Shown in pieces: positions 33,473 to 43,357 of a stretch of DNA of 64,000 nt. The position numbers were made by a program, and so were the translations under genes. The DNA lies in NCBI GenBank assembly GCA_020847975.1, contig JADLBD010000144.1, positions 62,001 to 126,000 of the forward strand, read 5' to 3'. Under the pieces are notes generated by a model, which ran no database searches, was not told the DNA's origin, and worked only from the letters and a program-made list of their open reading frames with translations. Each line of letters opens with the position of its first letter. Position 1 is the first letter of the stretch. The DNA is from Bryobacterales bacterium. Lineage in GTDB: Bacteria; Acidobacteriota; Terriglobia; Bryobacterales; Bryobacteraceae.

Positions 33473-34480
33473 ATGCCTGACTCTCAGTCCGGTGGGAGCC
33501 GCTCGAGCGAGTCCATGCTTGCATCGGCTTCTTATGACAGAACGCCGCGTATCGGTGTTGTCCTATCCAGTTTCCACGGAGCAACAGAACACGACGGAAC
33601 GCCCATTCGCGGGCTCGCCGACCCGCGCCCGGCGGACGCGGAACTGACTGCCGCGCAGTTCGACGCCATGCTCGGCAAGGCGCTCGAGCTGGGCAGCCGC
33701 GGCAGGCGCGGCGGCATCCCTGTTTTTCCCGATGAATGGGTGGTCCTGAAGATCACCTCCGGGCCCGCCGAAACCGATCCGCGGCTGGTGGACGGCCTGC
33801 TGCGCAACCTGCTCGAAGACGGGCGCGGCAAGCGCATTACCATTGCGGACGCGGCGCCGCCGGGCGAGGCGTACACGGAGATACTTCGCCGGCTTCGCGA
33901 GCGGCATCCGGACGTACGTCTGGAATATGTCGATCTTTCGACAGACGCCTGTCTCGAAGTGCCCGCCCAGCGCCGCACCTTCGCCGCGCGCAATCCGCAA
34001 GGCGTCTATGCCATCCCTCGCACCATTCGGGAGTGCGACAAGCTCATCACGCTGTCGCCCTTGCAGACCAGCGCGGTGACGGGCGTGGCGCTGTCGGTTT
34101 CGAGTTATTGGTCCATGGCTCCAGTAAGCGTCTACGGCCCTCGCCGCGAGAAACTGGCTGCGCTCGGCGACCCTGTGGACGTGCTCAACGATCTCTATCT
34201 GCACCATCCGGCGGACTACGCCATCCTCGGCGGCGCGCTGCACCACGACGCCGCGGGCGTGGTGCGCCACAACATTGTCATCGCCGGTGGAAACGCGCTC
34301 GCCGTGGATGCCGTGGGCGCGGCCGTCATAGGCTTCCAACCCGAGCAACTACCGTTGTTTGACAAACTCGAGGCGCGCGGCTTCGGCATCGCCAACACAG
34401 ACTCCATCTGGACCCGCGGCAACGAAATCGAAGACGCGCGCCGCCCGTTCCGCAAACCTCCCCCATGGAACAAGTCATGA
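33473..34480 (+). CDS. DUF362-family protein A
   Basis: A 335-residue protein of the DUF362 family, recognised mainly from its paralogue next door and from VVLKITSGPAETDP plus the C-terminal AGGNALAVDAVGAAVIGF. Members often carry Fe-S ferredoxin domains; this one does not show the Cys clusters. No signal peptide. Its stop overlaps the start of the second DUF362 gene (ATGA). Function unknown; possibly a non-exported partner of the Tat-exported neighbour. Confidence 0.65.
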   Translation: MPDSQSGGSRSSESMLASASYDRTPRIGVVLSSFHGATEHDGTPIRGLADPRPADAELTAAQFDAMLGKALELGSRGRRGGIPVFPDEWVVLKITSGPAETDPRLVDGLLRNLLEDGRGKRITIADAAPPGEAYTEILRRLRERHPDVRLEYVDLSTDACLEVPAQRRTFAARNPQGVYAIPRTIRECDKLITLSPLQTSAVTGVALSVSSYWSMAPVSVYGPRREKLAALGDPVDVLNDLYLHHPADYAILGGALHHDAAGVVRHNIVIAGGNALAVDAVGAAVIGFQPEQLPLFDKLEARGFGIANTDSIWTRGNEIEDARRPFRKPPPWNKS

Positions 34481-36060
34481 ATCGACGTGATTTTTTTCTC
34501 GCCTCCTCGGCAGCCATGGCGCTGCCGGCCTTCGCCGCCGGAAATACGCGGTTGGGCCTGGTGCGATCCACACACGCCGGGCTGCGGCAGCCTGCTCCGC
34601 TCGACGATGCGTTGACTTATCCGCAAGTGCGCGAGATGGTGTTTCGCGCCATCGACTACGGAGCGCCGCGCGCGGGCTCGCTCGAAGCGAAGATCAAGCC
34701 CGGCGCCTGGGTGGTGCTGAAGCCCAACATCGTGTTTCTGCGCCCGCATCCCTCCTATGCTCCCGGGGACATCACGGACTTTCGCGTCACGCGCGCGGTG
34801 CTCGAATATGTGGCCACACGCTCGCGCGCCGGGCGAATCACGATTGCCGAAGGCGGCACCTATCGCAACGTGAAGGACCCGGCCAAGGACAATGTGGTGC
34901 TGCAAGGCGGCCGGCGCGCCACAGCCTACAGCTTCGATTGGGGAAGCGGGGAGTTTCCCGGCTTTGACGGGTCGCTGGGCGGCATGCTCGAGGAGTTCCG
35001 CTCCCGGCATCCTGAAAAGAAATTCGACTACGTGGATTTGAGCTACGACGCCGTGCGCGACGCGGCAGGAAACTTCCGCCGCCTCGAGGCGCCGAAGGCC
35101 GCCAACGGCGTGGGAGCATTCGGCGCGCGCTCCGATTATTTCGTCACCAACACCATCACCGGCTGCGATTTTCTCATCTCCATTCCCGTGATGAAGGTCC
35201 ACTTGCAGTGCGGAATCACGGCCTGTTTGAAGAACTATGTAGGCACCGCGCCCCGCGAGGCATACGCCGTTCCTGGCGCGTTCCACAACGCGAATCTTCA
35301 CGAGCAGCACTCCGCGGGCGGCCGCATCGACCCGTTCATCGTCGACCTGGCCTCTTTCCATCCGCCGGACTACTGCGTCATCGACGGTATTCGCGGATTG
35401 CAGACGCAGGAGCACTCCGTCCAGCGCTCCGATCAGACAGTGCGCAGCAACCTGGTGATGGCCTGCGAGGATCCGGTGATGTCGGATGCCATGGTGGCGC
35501 GTCTGCTCGGCTTCCGCGAGCACGACATCGACTTCCTGCATATGGCTGCGAAGCGCGGGATGGGCAGCATGGATCTGAGCCGCCTCGACCTGCGCGGCGA
35601 TGAACCGGACCGCGAAGTGCGCCAGTGGGAGAAGCCCGGCAACTGGTATGGCCGCTGCAATCGCGAGTGGCTGCTGCGCGAGCGGAACGGGCAGTGGACG
35701 CCGCATGCCGCGCCGTTCGACACCATCGACTTGCCGGCTGTAACGGGATTGGCGCCCGCCGCCGGCGTCACCTATACCGCGGCGGTGAATGTGCAATCGG
35801 AAGGGCACCGCCGCGGATATTTGTGGCTCGGGCTGCGCGGGCGCGTCGCGGCGAGTGTGAACCGCGAACGCGTGGCGCAAATGGAGTCGCAGACGCGCTA
35901 CCGCGCCGGACAGTTCCAGTTCCCCGTATCGCTGAAGCCGGGAATGAACCGGCTCGAGTTCGAGGTGCAGCCGCTCGATGGCCAGGCGCTGCTCAGCGTG
36001 TTGATCACCGGGCCTCGAAATGACGGGGACACCATCGAGGGAATCCGCTGGATGAGTTAG
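34477..36060 (+). CDS. Tat-exported DUF362-family protein B
   Basis: A 527-residue protein from ATG 34477, overlapping the preceding stop; this start begins the twin-arginine signal MNRRDFFLASSAAMALPAFA. DUF362 segments: VVLKPNIVFLRPHP, GRITIAEGG, LISIPVMKVHLQCGITACLKN, DGIRGLQTQEHSVQR. The C-terminal 130 residues form an extra beta domain. Exported DUF362 proteins of Acidobacteria are uncharacterised. Ends four bases inside the convergent CHAT gene. Confidence 0.75.
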   Translation: MNRRDFFLASSAAMALPAFAAGNTRLGLVRSTHAGLRQPAPLDDALTYPQVREMVFRAIDYGAPRAGSLEAKIKPGAWVVLKPNIVFLRPHPSYAPGDITDFRVTRAVLEYVATRSRAGRITIAEGGTYRNVKDPAKDNVVLQGGRRATAYSFDWGSGEFPGFDGSLGGMLEEFRSRHPEKKFDYVDLSYDAVRDAAGNFRRLEAPKAANGVGAFGARSDYFVTNTITGCDFLISIPVMKVHLQCGITACLKNYVGTAPREAYAVPGAFHNANLHEQHSAGGRIDPFIVDLASFHPPDYCVIDGIRGLQTQEHSVQRSDQTVRSNLVMACEDPVMSDAMVARLLGFREHDIDFLHMAAKRGMGSMDLSRLDLRGDEPDREVRQWEKPGNWYGRCNREWLLRERNGQWTPHAAPFDTIDLPAVTGLAPAAGVTYTAAVNVQSEGHRRGYLWLGLRGRVAASVNRERVAQMESQTRYRAGQFQFPVSLKPGMNRLEFEVQPLDGQALLSVLITGPRNDGDTIEGIRWMS

Positions 36061-39000
36061 CCGCCGAGCCGGCCAATCACCGCTTCGAGCGCCTCCGAGG
36101 GCGCGCTCTTCTGCATTACTCTTAACTGCGCAAGCGCGGAATCCTGCTCGTTCCCTGCCGCATGCTGAAAGGCGGATTCATACTCTCTCACTACTTCGTC
36201 CACATGCGCGCCGAGGGTTCCGGCGAAGAGGTATTCCACCGTGAGGGCGTCCGGCAGCGCCACCCGCGCCCAGAAATCGGGGTCGGTCTTCGGGAGTATG
36301 GCATACGCGAGAATCTCTTCGGCAGCTTCCCGCAGCGGCTCATACGGATTGCCGAGTGAGTATTCGAGCATCAGCCAGTTGATGCCGGAATACGTGTCAA
36401 TGAGGTTCTCCTTGGCGCGCCGGAACGTGTACGCTTCCCGGTAGAGTTCCGCGGCGCGGCGGTAATGTTCGCCGCGTTTCTCCTTGTCCTGTTCCTTCTC
36501 CCCGCGGCGCTTCGAGATGGCGCCCAGCAGCGCGAGGCGCTCTCCGCTGGGGCCGATGGCGGTGTTGAGGATGGAAAGCAGCTTGTCGGCTTCCGCCCAC
36601 GATTGCGAAGCTTTGGCCGCGTCTTCGTCTCTCGCGCTGCGGTCCAGCACATTCGCAAGCTGCTCCAGAGCCTCGATGGGCGCGCTCGCCTTTGGGGCGG
36701 CGATGGCGTTGCGATAGGCGTGGATGGCGGACGGGAAATCCTTCAACGCCTTGTACGCTTCCCCGAGGGCAAAGAGCAGCTCGCCATCGCGCATGCCGGA
36801 AGGGCACCCGCGATCGAGTTCGGCGGCGCGCCTGCCAAGCGCCTCCATCTCTTGCGGGCTCGCGCCTTTCGCCGACGCGCTGATGTTGCGCAATTCGTTC
36901 ATGTACTCGCGCTTGGAATAGAAATGGAAGACCGCTGGTGCCGCGCTCGATGGCCGCAGCGTGAGCGCGAAATCAGGGTTGCCATAGCACTGGTAGGCGC
37001 CACACGTATTGTTGTTTCCCACCGCATAGGCCGCTTGCCGCGCGGCGATGACGGCGTCGCCAAACCGTCCCCCTTCGAGCATGCGGCGGTAGAAGGTTTC
37101 CGCAAACACCACCGCGGCGGTGTCGTCCACCGCCCATCCGGCCGCTACTACGGCCTTCACTCCCATCCCGATGAGCGTTTGGGCCACGCTCGCCGCCAGG
37201 GCATGCGGATCCTCGACGCGCAGTCTGGGCTGGTCGATTTGCGCAAGGTGGCAGCAGTTGAGGAACACCAGTTCGGGCAGGTTGCGGATCTGTCCGAAGA
37301 TGAGAGAGGTCAGGTACACATCGTCGGAGAGAACCATGCCCGTCTTCTCCGGACGGCCAGGCGTGTAGATGCCGTGCCCGGCGAGATGGAGAATGCGGTA
37401 TTCGCCCGCCATGAGCCGCCGTACAACCGTCGAGGGCGCTTCCCGAATCAGCGGACCGGCCAACCGGTAGCCCGTGGCGGCCAGCAGGCTCCCTACCGCG
37501 CGCGCCTCCGCCTGCGCTCCCGGCAGTTCCGGCAGCTTGCTCCGGCTGTCGCCCACGACGAGCGCATTCTGTTGATGCGCGCCGCGCGGGCCCGGACGAA
37601 AGTCGCGCGTCTTGAACTGGCGGATCATTCCCGTATCGACGGCGAGCGGCGTCGTGCGGTGGCGCGTGCGCTCGGCCAGCAGTTCCCAGGGATAATTTGC
37701 CGACGTTTCGTCGACCACAAGAACCAGATTGGCGCCCTGGGCCTGCTCCTTGACGGGATTCGGGACTAGCAGTTCAAAAAGGGCCGCTGCGCACTCGGGG
37801 TCGTAGTCCGGGCGTGTCGTGGATTGAAGCAGCATCTCTTTCATCAGCGGATCCTGCGTGTCCACCGCGGTCTCTTCGGCGCGGGCGCGGTCCGTCAGCG
37901 AGAGGAAGGTCAGACGGGTGAGATGGCGCGGCTCCGCCGGGCGCTCGCGCGTTTCCGGCAACTCCAGTTCCTTGCCCGCGATCTGAATGCGGCGCCACCA
38001 GCCGCCCGCATAACTATCCGGAGGCCTGTTCCACAAGCCACCAGGCAGCGTGCGGAGTTGGTTGTCGAATTCGATTCTCTCCAGCGGCTCCAGGTTCGAA
38101 CGCAGCCGCTCGGGAAGCGCCGCGGCGGCGTGCGCGGCTTCGATCGCCGTGTCTTCGAGCAGTTCGATGAACTGCACTTCGTCAATCCGGACCCTGTCCC
38201 ACAGGTTCCGTTTTCGAAGCACGCGATTCGCTTCGATCGCCGCCTGCACGATGGCCGCAACCGACTCCGAAACGCTGATGGCGCGGCCGCCCGAAACGCC
38301 GATCAGGACGGACGACACCGCCGCGGATTGCCACTTCTGGCCGGCGGGCGGCTTCTCCTCGGCCATCGCCAGGGCGTAGCGCAGGCAGGCCTCCAGCATC
38401 CCCTTGCGCACTTTGGCCGCGGTGATGTCGCCTACATCTCCCAGGCCGGCGATGAGGGCCCCGGGCGGATGCGCCCCCGGAACGCGTACCACATCCGAGG
38501 TGCCTTCGGCGCCGGGGTAGATGTCCATGTGAAAGCGGTCTGAGAGCCTCCCCTTGAGTTGAATATCGAGCTGTTTTTCGGCGCTCACAATGCCGTCGTC
38601 GGCGTAGTGGCCCACCGCAACGGGATGCGCCGCTTCGCGCAGATGTCCGTGCGCCACGCTGATGCGCAGCGTCGCTTCGGCCGCCCCGATGGGCTTCGCC
38701 GCGCAGCCGAGAGCCGCATCGAGAAGATCCGTCTCGCCCGGGAAGAAGACGGCCTGTTCCTTCGCAAGCAGTTGCCGCGGATCGGCGATGGCGGGCCGCG
38801 CGGTAGGCGTGGAATCAAGCGCGGATGTAGTGCCGCGCGTGAGCAGATCGAGGATGGGGCCCGCCTGCGAAGGCAGATCGCCGTGCGACACCGCGGGGTT
38901 GTACCAGGTCTTAATGCGGGCCGGCATTCCCGCCGCGTAGGTCACCTGGCCGTCGCCTTCCGTGGTGTATTCCGCCATCCCGGATGGCGTGGCTCCGGCG

Positions 39001-41144
39001 GAACCGGCTACCGCCGCGATGCGGCCGGCATCGAGCGCCGCCGCCGCGAATTCGGCGCGCCATTTCCTGCTGCCGGTGAGGAGCGCGGCGTTCGGGCGGC
39101 CGGGCAGACCATCCCATCTGCTGGCGTCGAACATCTCTTCCGGCAGCATGTCGATCAAACCCGGAAAGCTCTGAAGCGTGGCCGCTACCTGTGCGTCGCT
39201 GTGACGGCCGAGCAGTGCAAGCATGCGTACCAGAGACGACTGCCCGGCCAGCAGTCTTGCCGCGTGCCAGCTTCCCTGGTAAGGTGCGCCGAGCAACAGT
39301 ATTTTCGAATTCGCCTTGCAGAGATCCGCCCAAACGGAGCCGTTGGCGCGGGCAAATTCGAGCGCCACCAGTCCGCCCATCCCATGCCCGATGAGTTGCA
39401 CGGGGCGGCCGCTCTGCTTGCGCTTGTCTGCGATGACGGCCGCCAGGCCCGCGGCGGATTCCGCTACCGGCCTGCGCCAGTCATAAGGGAACAGCGAGGT
39501 GTCGTAGTTGGCAAGCAGGCGCGTGTACAGATCATCGTAGAGCCCCAGCACCTTGCCCGCGGCGCCGCGCCCGTCCGCGAGTTCCAGGAAGCGCCCAGCG
39601 CCGAGAGCCTCGTAATCGAGCCAGATGGCGCTTCCATCCGCCGCGTTCAACTGCGTGCCGAAGGCGTCGGGGATGAGGATGGTGACGGGAAGACTTTCCG
39701 CCCCCCGCACGCCGCCGCGCACGGCAAGCCCGCGCACGCGCTGGAAATCGGGCGGCGGCGCGTCAAACGGCGCGCCCAGCCATTCCAGGATCCGCGAGCG
39801 GGACCGCTGGTTCTTGAAATAGCTGAAGTGGTTGACCGTGTCGCCCTGATCCAGGAATTGGTACACCCCGCGCGTGCGCGCCATGCCGCCGGACATCGAG
39901 CGCGTGTTGACAACAAAATCGTTGTCCTCCCAGTAGTAGGCGCGCAGGGCGTACTCTTTGAGGCTTCCCCAGAAGCCTGAGCCCTCGAAATCGCCCGCGA
40001 TCACGCCGAGGTCCGCCTTGCTTTTCAACCCGCGCGTGTTGAGCAGGTGAATCAGCGGAGACTCCGGCATCTGCGCTTCAATCCCCGGAATCAACGATGG
40101 GTCCGCACGCAGCTTGATCAGTTCGAGCGCGGTGGCTTTGAACAGCGCGTAGAAGGGGTTTTCACTCAGTCCGGGAATGTGGCCGATCACGTTGAGGATG
40201 ATGTTGAGATAGGTGTCGAGACGCTTGGAGGCGAGGATGGTCCCGGCTGCCGGGCACGCCGTGCGGACGAACTTGGACACCGTGAACTGCTTCTGCGCCA
40301 GCGTGGCGGCGAGACTCCGCAGCAGGTCGAGATCCGGCCGGCCTTCAAACGCGGCAAGGTCGTCTTCGCTGAGCGAACCGAGGCAGAGCAGTTCGCCCAC
40401 CAGTCCGCCGCGCGAATGCGTGATGACGTGGACGGTCGCCCCGGCCGGCAGCAGCGTGGCAAGGTCGAGCGTATTCCGCGCCGGGCTCACGGAAAAGGTG
40501 CAATGTTCGAGCGCCAGAACGCGGTTGGGATATTTCGAAACCAGGTCCTTCCACTCCTGCGTCGGCTGGTTCTGCGCATCGCGCCAGAAACCGCTGAAAC
40601 TGCCCTGCGTGCTCGATGCCGTGCCGTGAATGAACACCAGGTGCGGAGCTTTGTTGTCGAGTTGCTGCGCGCCGGTGATCTGTTCCCCGAACGATCCGTC
40701 GTTGTTGAGCCGGTACAGACCGGTCTTCAGCCGTCCGTCGAAGTGCTCGACAACGGCGAGGGCGGTTTCGTGCGCGATCGCATCGGCGGGGCTGATGCCG
40801 AACACGTGCAGCGCCTTGAGCGCCCAATCCGTGACGCCGCGCGCCGCCCCGCCGCGGTAGAGGCTGGCGGGGATGACGATTTCATTCCCGCCGCGGGAAG
40901 CCCCCACTTCCTGGGCGAGTTGATCGGCGCGAAGATATTCCGTGATGCCGCACTCATATTCAATCTTGACGATGGAATCGGGCGCGGTGTCCACGCGCGC
41001 CGCGGCCGGAGCCTCTCCCCGCCGCGCCGGGACGATAGCGTGGGAGCTTGCCGCCCGGACGTTCAACAGTCCCGCTATCTCGGGCTCGGGAATGGTTTCG
41101 ATAGGAATTCCGGGAATTACGAAGGATATCGTCTGATTTGCCAC
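36057..41144 (-). CDS. giant CHAT-protease protein with two alpha/beta-hydrolase-like domains
   Basis: A 1,695-residue protein, GTG start with AGGAGG before it, no signal peptide or membrane span. In order: an N-terminal beta-rich region; an alpha/beta-hydrolase-like domain (about 165-410) with oxyanion FIHGT and nucleophile elbow ITHSRGG (Ser244); a second, LCAT-like domain (about 484-640) with elbow IGHGMGG, Gly588 in place of Ser; a region (about 820-935) recalling the macro-like N-domain of M17 peptidases; a CHAT domain (about 1130-1400) with His1257 in HLAGHG and Cys1298 in FLNCCH; and C-terminal helical, TPR-like repeats. The CHAT dyad is intact, so it should be a caspase-like protease. 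Likely role: a sensor or effector in a conflict or cell-death system; substrate unknown. Confidence 0.85.
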   Translation of the reverse strand: MANQTISFVIPGIPIETIPEPEIAGLLNVRAASSHAIVPARRGEAPAAARVDTAPDSIVKIEYECGITEYLRADQLAQEVGASRGGNEIVIPASLYRGGAARGVTDWALKALHVFGISPADAIAHETALAVVEHFDGRLKTGLYRLNNDGSFGEQITGAQQLDNKAPHLVFIHGTASSTQGSFSGFWRDAQNQPTQEWKDLVSKYPNRVLALEHCTFSVSPARNTLDLATLLPAGATVHVITHSRGGLVGELLCLGSLSEDDLAAFEGRPDLDLLRSLAATLAQKQFTVSKFVRTACPAAGTILASKRLDTYLNIILNVIGHIPGLSENPFYALFKATALELIKLRADPSLIPGIEAQMPESPLIHLLNTRGLKSKADLGVIAGDFEGSGFWGSLKEYALRAYYWEDNDFVVNTRSMSGGMARTRGVYQFLDQGDTVNHFSYFKNQRSRSRILEWLGAPFDAPPPDFQRVRGLAVRGGVRGAESLPVTILIPDAFGTQLNAADGSAIWLDYEALGAGRFLELADGRGAAGKVLGLYDDLYTRLLANYDTSLFPYDWRRPVAESAAGLAAVIADKRKQSGRPVQLIGHGMGGLVALEFARANGSVWADLCKANSKILLLGAPYQGSWHAARLLAGQSSLVRMLALLGRHSDAQVAATLQSFPGLIDMLPEEMFDASRWDGLPGRPNAALLTGSRKWRAEFAAAALDAGRIAAVAGSAGATPSGMAEYTTEGDGQVTYAAGMPARIKTWYNPAVSHGDLPSQAGPILDLLTRGTTSALDSTPTARPAIADPRQLLAKEQAVFFPGETDLLDAALGCAAKPIGAAEATLRISVAHGHLREAAHPVAVGHYADDGIVSAEKQLDIQLKGRLSDRFHMDIYPGAEGTSDVVRVPGAHPPGALIAGLGDVGDITAAKVRKGMLEACLRYALAMAEEKPPAGQKWQSAAVSSVLIGVSGGRAISVSESVAAIVQAAIEANRVLRKRNLWDRVRIDEVQFIELLEDTAIEAAHAAAALPERLRSNLEPLERIEFDNQLRTLPGGLWNRPPDSYAGGWWRRIQIAGKELELPETRERPAEPRHLTRLTFLSLTDRARAEETAVDTQDPLMKEMLLQSTTRPDYDPECAAALFELLVPNPVKEQAQGANLVLVVDETSANYPWELLAERTRHRTTPLAVDTGMIRQFKTRDFRPGPRGAHQQNALVVGDSRSKLPELPGAQAEARAVGSLLAATGYRLAGPLIREAPSTVVRRLMAGEYRILHLAGHGIYTPGRPEKTGMVLSDDVYLTSLIFGQIRNLPELVFLNCCHLAQIDQPRLRVEDPHALAASVAQTLIGMGVKAVVAAGWAVDDTAAVVFAETFYRRMLEGGRFGDAVIAARQAAYAVGNNNTCGAYQCYGNPDFALTLRPSSAAPAVFHFYSKREYMNELRNISASAKGASPQEMEALGRRAAELDRGCPSGMRDGELLFALGEAYKALKDFPSAIHAYRNAIAAPKASAPIEALEQLANVLDRSARDEDAAKASQSWAEADKLLSILNTAIGPSGERLALLGAISKRRGEKEQDKEKRGEHYRRAAELYREAYTFRRAKENLIDTYSGINWLMLEYSLGNPYEPLREAAEEILAYAILPKTDPDFWARVALPDALTVEYLFAGTLGAHVDEVVREYESAFQHAAGNEQDSALAQLRVMQKSAPSEALEAVIGRLGG

Positions 41145-41207
41145 AGCACCCTCCTGGTTGGGCTATTAGTTTATCGCATACCGCGGAATGCGTTTAGACT
41201 GGATGGG

Positions 41208-42152
41208 ATGCTCAGTATTGTGGTTCCAGACGACTACCCGGCAGTGCTGGCTCCGAGCGCTGCTTATCAACGGCTGTTGGCCGAAACCCCCGTCGCCTAT
41301 CACGATTCACTCCCCGGCGGCGAGGAGCGGCTCATCGAACGGATCCGGGATTTCGAGGCGCTCATCAATGTCCGCTCCTCGACGAAGTTCACGGAAGCCG
41401 TGTTTGCCGCATGCCCGCGCTTGAAACTGCTCTCGATTTGGGGAACCGGAACGGATAACGTGGACCTCGCCGCGGCGGCGCGGCACGGCGTGACGGTGAC
41501 TAATACGCCCGGCGTCGCCGCCGTCTCCATCGCCGAGCATTCCCTGCTGCTGGCGCTCGCGGTGGCGCGCCGCATCGTGGCCGTTCATAACCGCACCGCC
41601 GCCGGAGAATGGCCGCGCGGACAATCGACGCAGCTTCACGGAAAGACGCTGGGGATCATCGGCCTCGGAGCCATCGGACGGCAGTTCGCCCGCTTGGGGC
41701 AGGGAATCGGCATGCGCGTCATTGCCTGGACCATGCATCCCAACCCCGCCCTCGGCTTCGAACTCGTGCCGCTCGAGGAGTTGTTGCGGTCGAGCGACGT
41801 CGTCAGCCTCCACCTCCGCCAATCACCCCAGACCATCGGCTTCCTCGGCAAGGAACAGTTCTCCCTCATGAAGAAAAGCGCCATCTTCGTGAACACCGCG
41901 CGCGGCCCGATTGTGGACGAGGCGGCGATGATCGAAGCTTTGCGCGAGGAGCGAATCGCCGGCGCGGGTCTGGACGTGTTCGAAAAAGAACCGCTGCCGC
42001 AAGGACACATCCTCACCACATTGGACAACGTCGTGCTCACGCCGCATTGCGCCGGGGTGACGCCGGAAGTGCTCGAAGCCGGCCTCGCGCTCTCCATCGA
42101 AAACATTCGCTGCTTCGCGGGCGGCAAGCCGCAAAACGTCGTTACAGCTTGA
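41208..42152 (+). CDS. D-2-hydroxyacid dehydrogenase
   Basis: A 314-residue NAD(P)-dependent dehydrogenase of the glyoxylate/hydroxypyruvate/phosphoglycerate group: IIGLGAIGRQFARLG nucleotide loop, FVNTARGPIVDE with the substrate Arg, the Glu in AGAGLDVFEKEPLP and the catalytic His in LTPHCAG. The ATG at 41208 is chosen because it begins the conserved MLSIVVPDD fold; the frame runs upstream into the CHAT gene's antisense. Divergent from the CHAT gene across 63 bases. Substrate unassigned. Overlaps the DUF5009-like gene by 11 bases at the 3' end. Confidence 0.85.
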   Translation: MLSIVVPDDYPAVLAPSAAYQRLLAETPVAYHDSLPGGEERLIERIRDFEALINVRSSTKFTEAVFAACPRLKLLSIWGTGTDNVDLAAAARHGVTVTNTPGVAAVSIAEHSLLLALAVARRIVAVHNRTAAGEWPRGQSTQLHGKTLGIIGLGAIGRQFARLGQGIGMRVIAWTMHPNPALGFELVPLEELLRSSDVVSLHLRQSPQTIGFLGKEQFSLMKKSAIFVNTARGPIVDEAAMIEALREERIAGAGLDVFEKEPLPQGHILTTLDNVVLTPHCAGVTPEVLEAGLALSIENIRCFAGGKPQNVVTA

Positions 42153-43272
42153 AGAAGATCTTGCGCTGGTAGAGCCAGTAGCAGGCGTACCACATCACCG
42201 CCACCACCAGGATTTGCTGCGGAATCGCTCCCGCATCGCCCAGGAACGCAAAATTCCCGGTAAATCCTTTGAGCCCGCGGTCGAGCCACCCTTTTATCCC
42301 GATCTGGCCGAGCGAGTAGATGAAGATCGAGTTCATTCCCACCACCACCAGCGGGAAAGTCCAGCGCTTGATCTGCTTCACGTCGATGATCCAATAGAAG
42401 ACAGCCAGCATGAGGATCACCCATCCCGCGCTGAAGAACGTGAAACTGGCTGTCCACAGCCGCTTCACCATCGGGTTCCAGGGTTCGAGCGCAAGGCCGG
42501 GAACGAAGCAGGCCGCGGCGCAGCCAAAGAGTACATTGAGTTTGTATTGGTGCGATTTCTCAGTCCGGAGCAGCGCTCCCGCCCAGCAGCCGAACAAAAT
42601 GGTGACGGCATTTCCAATGAAATTGATGGTGGTGTAATAGCCGGAGTAGTTATAGCCGAGCAATTTCAAATCGATTATCGCCCCAATGTTCCCCGTCCGC
42701 GAAAACGCCCCCTCCGGCCCCGGAAACAGCGCAAACAACGCCCACTGCCCCGCCAGCATCGCCGCCGCCGCCGCCGCTTGATACGAGAATCGCATCCGCG
42801 TGATGAAGAAACACAACAGGTAGCCGAAGGCGATTTGCGACAACACATTGATCAGTTGCAGCGCCAGGTGCGGTTTCGTCGTCCCCCAGTTGGAATATAG
42901 GTTGCTCAGCACGACAAGCATGAACGCCCGCCATGCCACATGGCGAGACAGCATGGAGGTGGTGGCCCCCTGTGCCATGCGCCGCGCGAACGCAAATGGC
43001 ATCGCCACTCCCACCATGAATGTGAACGCCGGTTGAATCAGGTCCCAGAACGTGCAGCCTTCCCAGGCGGTGTGCTCCACCTGATTGGCGAGCCACGCCC
43101 ATTGCGGGTAATTGCGCAGCGACGCCAGGCCGAACCCCGTCGAAGCAAGCGCGATCATGATGAGGCCGCGGTAGGCGTCGAGGCTGGTGAGCCGGGCGTC
43201 CACTTTCTTGGGCGCGACACGCTCCGGGGCGGTTGGCGCGCCTGCGGGCACGGTGGAAGCGATGGTAGCCAT
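42142..43272 (-). CDS. DUF5009/HGSNAT-like acyltransferase membrane protein
   Basis: A 376-residue membrane protein with about ten spans from ATG 43272. The first helix region RLTSLDAYRGLIMIAL has the Asp-Arg-Gly signature of the heparan-alpha-glucosaminide N-acetyltransferase/DUF1624-DUF5009 family, which uses acetyl-CoA across the membrane to acetylate glucosamine residues. FFSAGWVILMLAVFYWIID and GMNSIFIYSLGQI are the late conserved helices. Divergent from norZ over 133 bases. Plausibly modifies an envelope or scavenged glycan. Confidence 0.75.
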   Translation of the reverse strand: MATIASTVPAGAPTAPERVAPKKVDARLTSLDAYRGLIMIALASTGFGLASLRNYPQWAWLANQVEHTAWEGCTFWDLIQPAFTFMVGVAMPFAFARRMAQGATTSMLSRHVAWRAFMLVVLSNLYSNWGTTKPHLALQLINVLSQIAFGYLLCFFITRMRFSYQAAAAAAMLAGQWALFALFPGPEGAFSRTGNIGAIIDLKLLGYNYSGYYTTINFIGNAVTILFGCWAGALLRTEKSHQYKLNVLFGCAAACFVPGLALEPWNPMVKRLWTASFTFFSAGWVILMLAVFYWIIDVKQIKRWTFPLVVVGMNSIFIYSLGQIGIKGWLDRGLKGFTGNFAFLGDAGAIPQQILVVAVMWYACYWLYQRKIFFKL

Positions 43273-43357
43273 AAATTCTTGTGCCGTAGTATACACCCGC
43301 CGCGCGGCGAGAAGGGCGGTGACAGTGACCAGAGTCACCGCTTGCCGCCGCCCCCTT

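Noticed and set aside
36057-41144. Reading the CHAT gene as two or more separate genes
   Set aside because: The 1,695-codon frame is uninterrupted, with a strong ribosome site only at its start and none at the domain borders that I could see.
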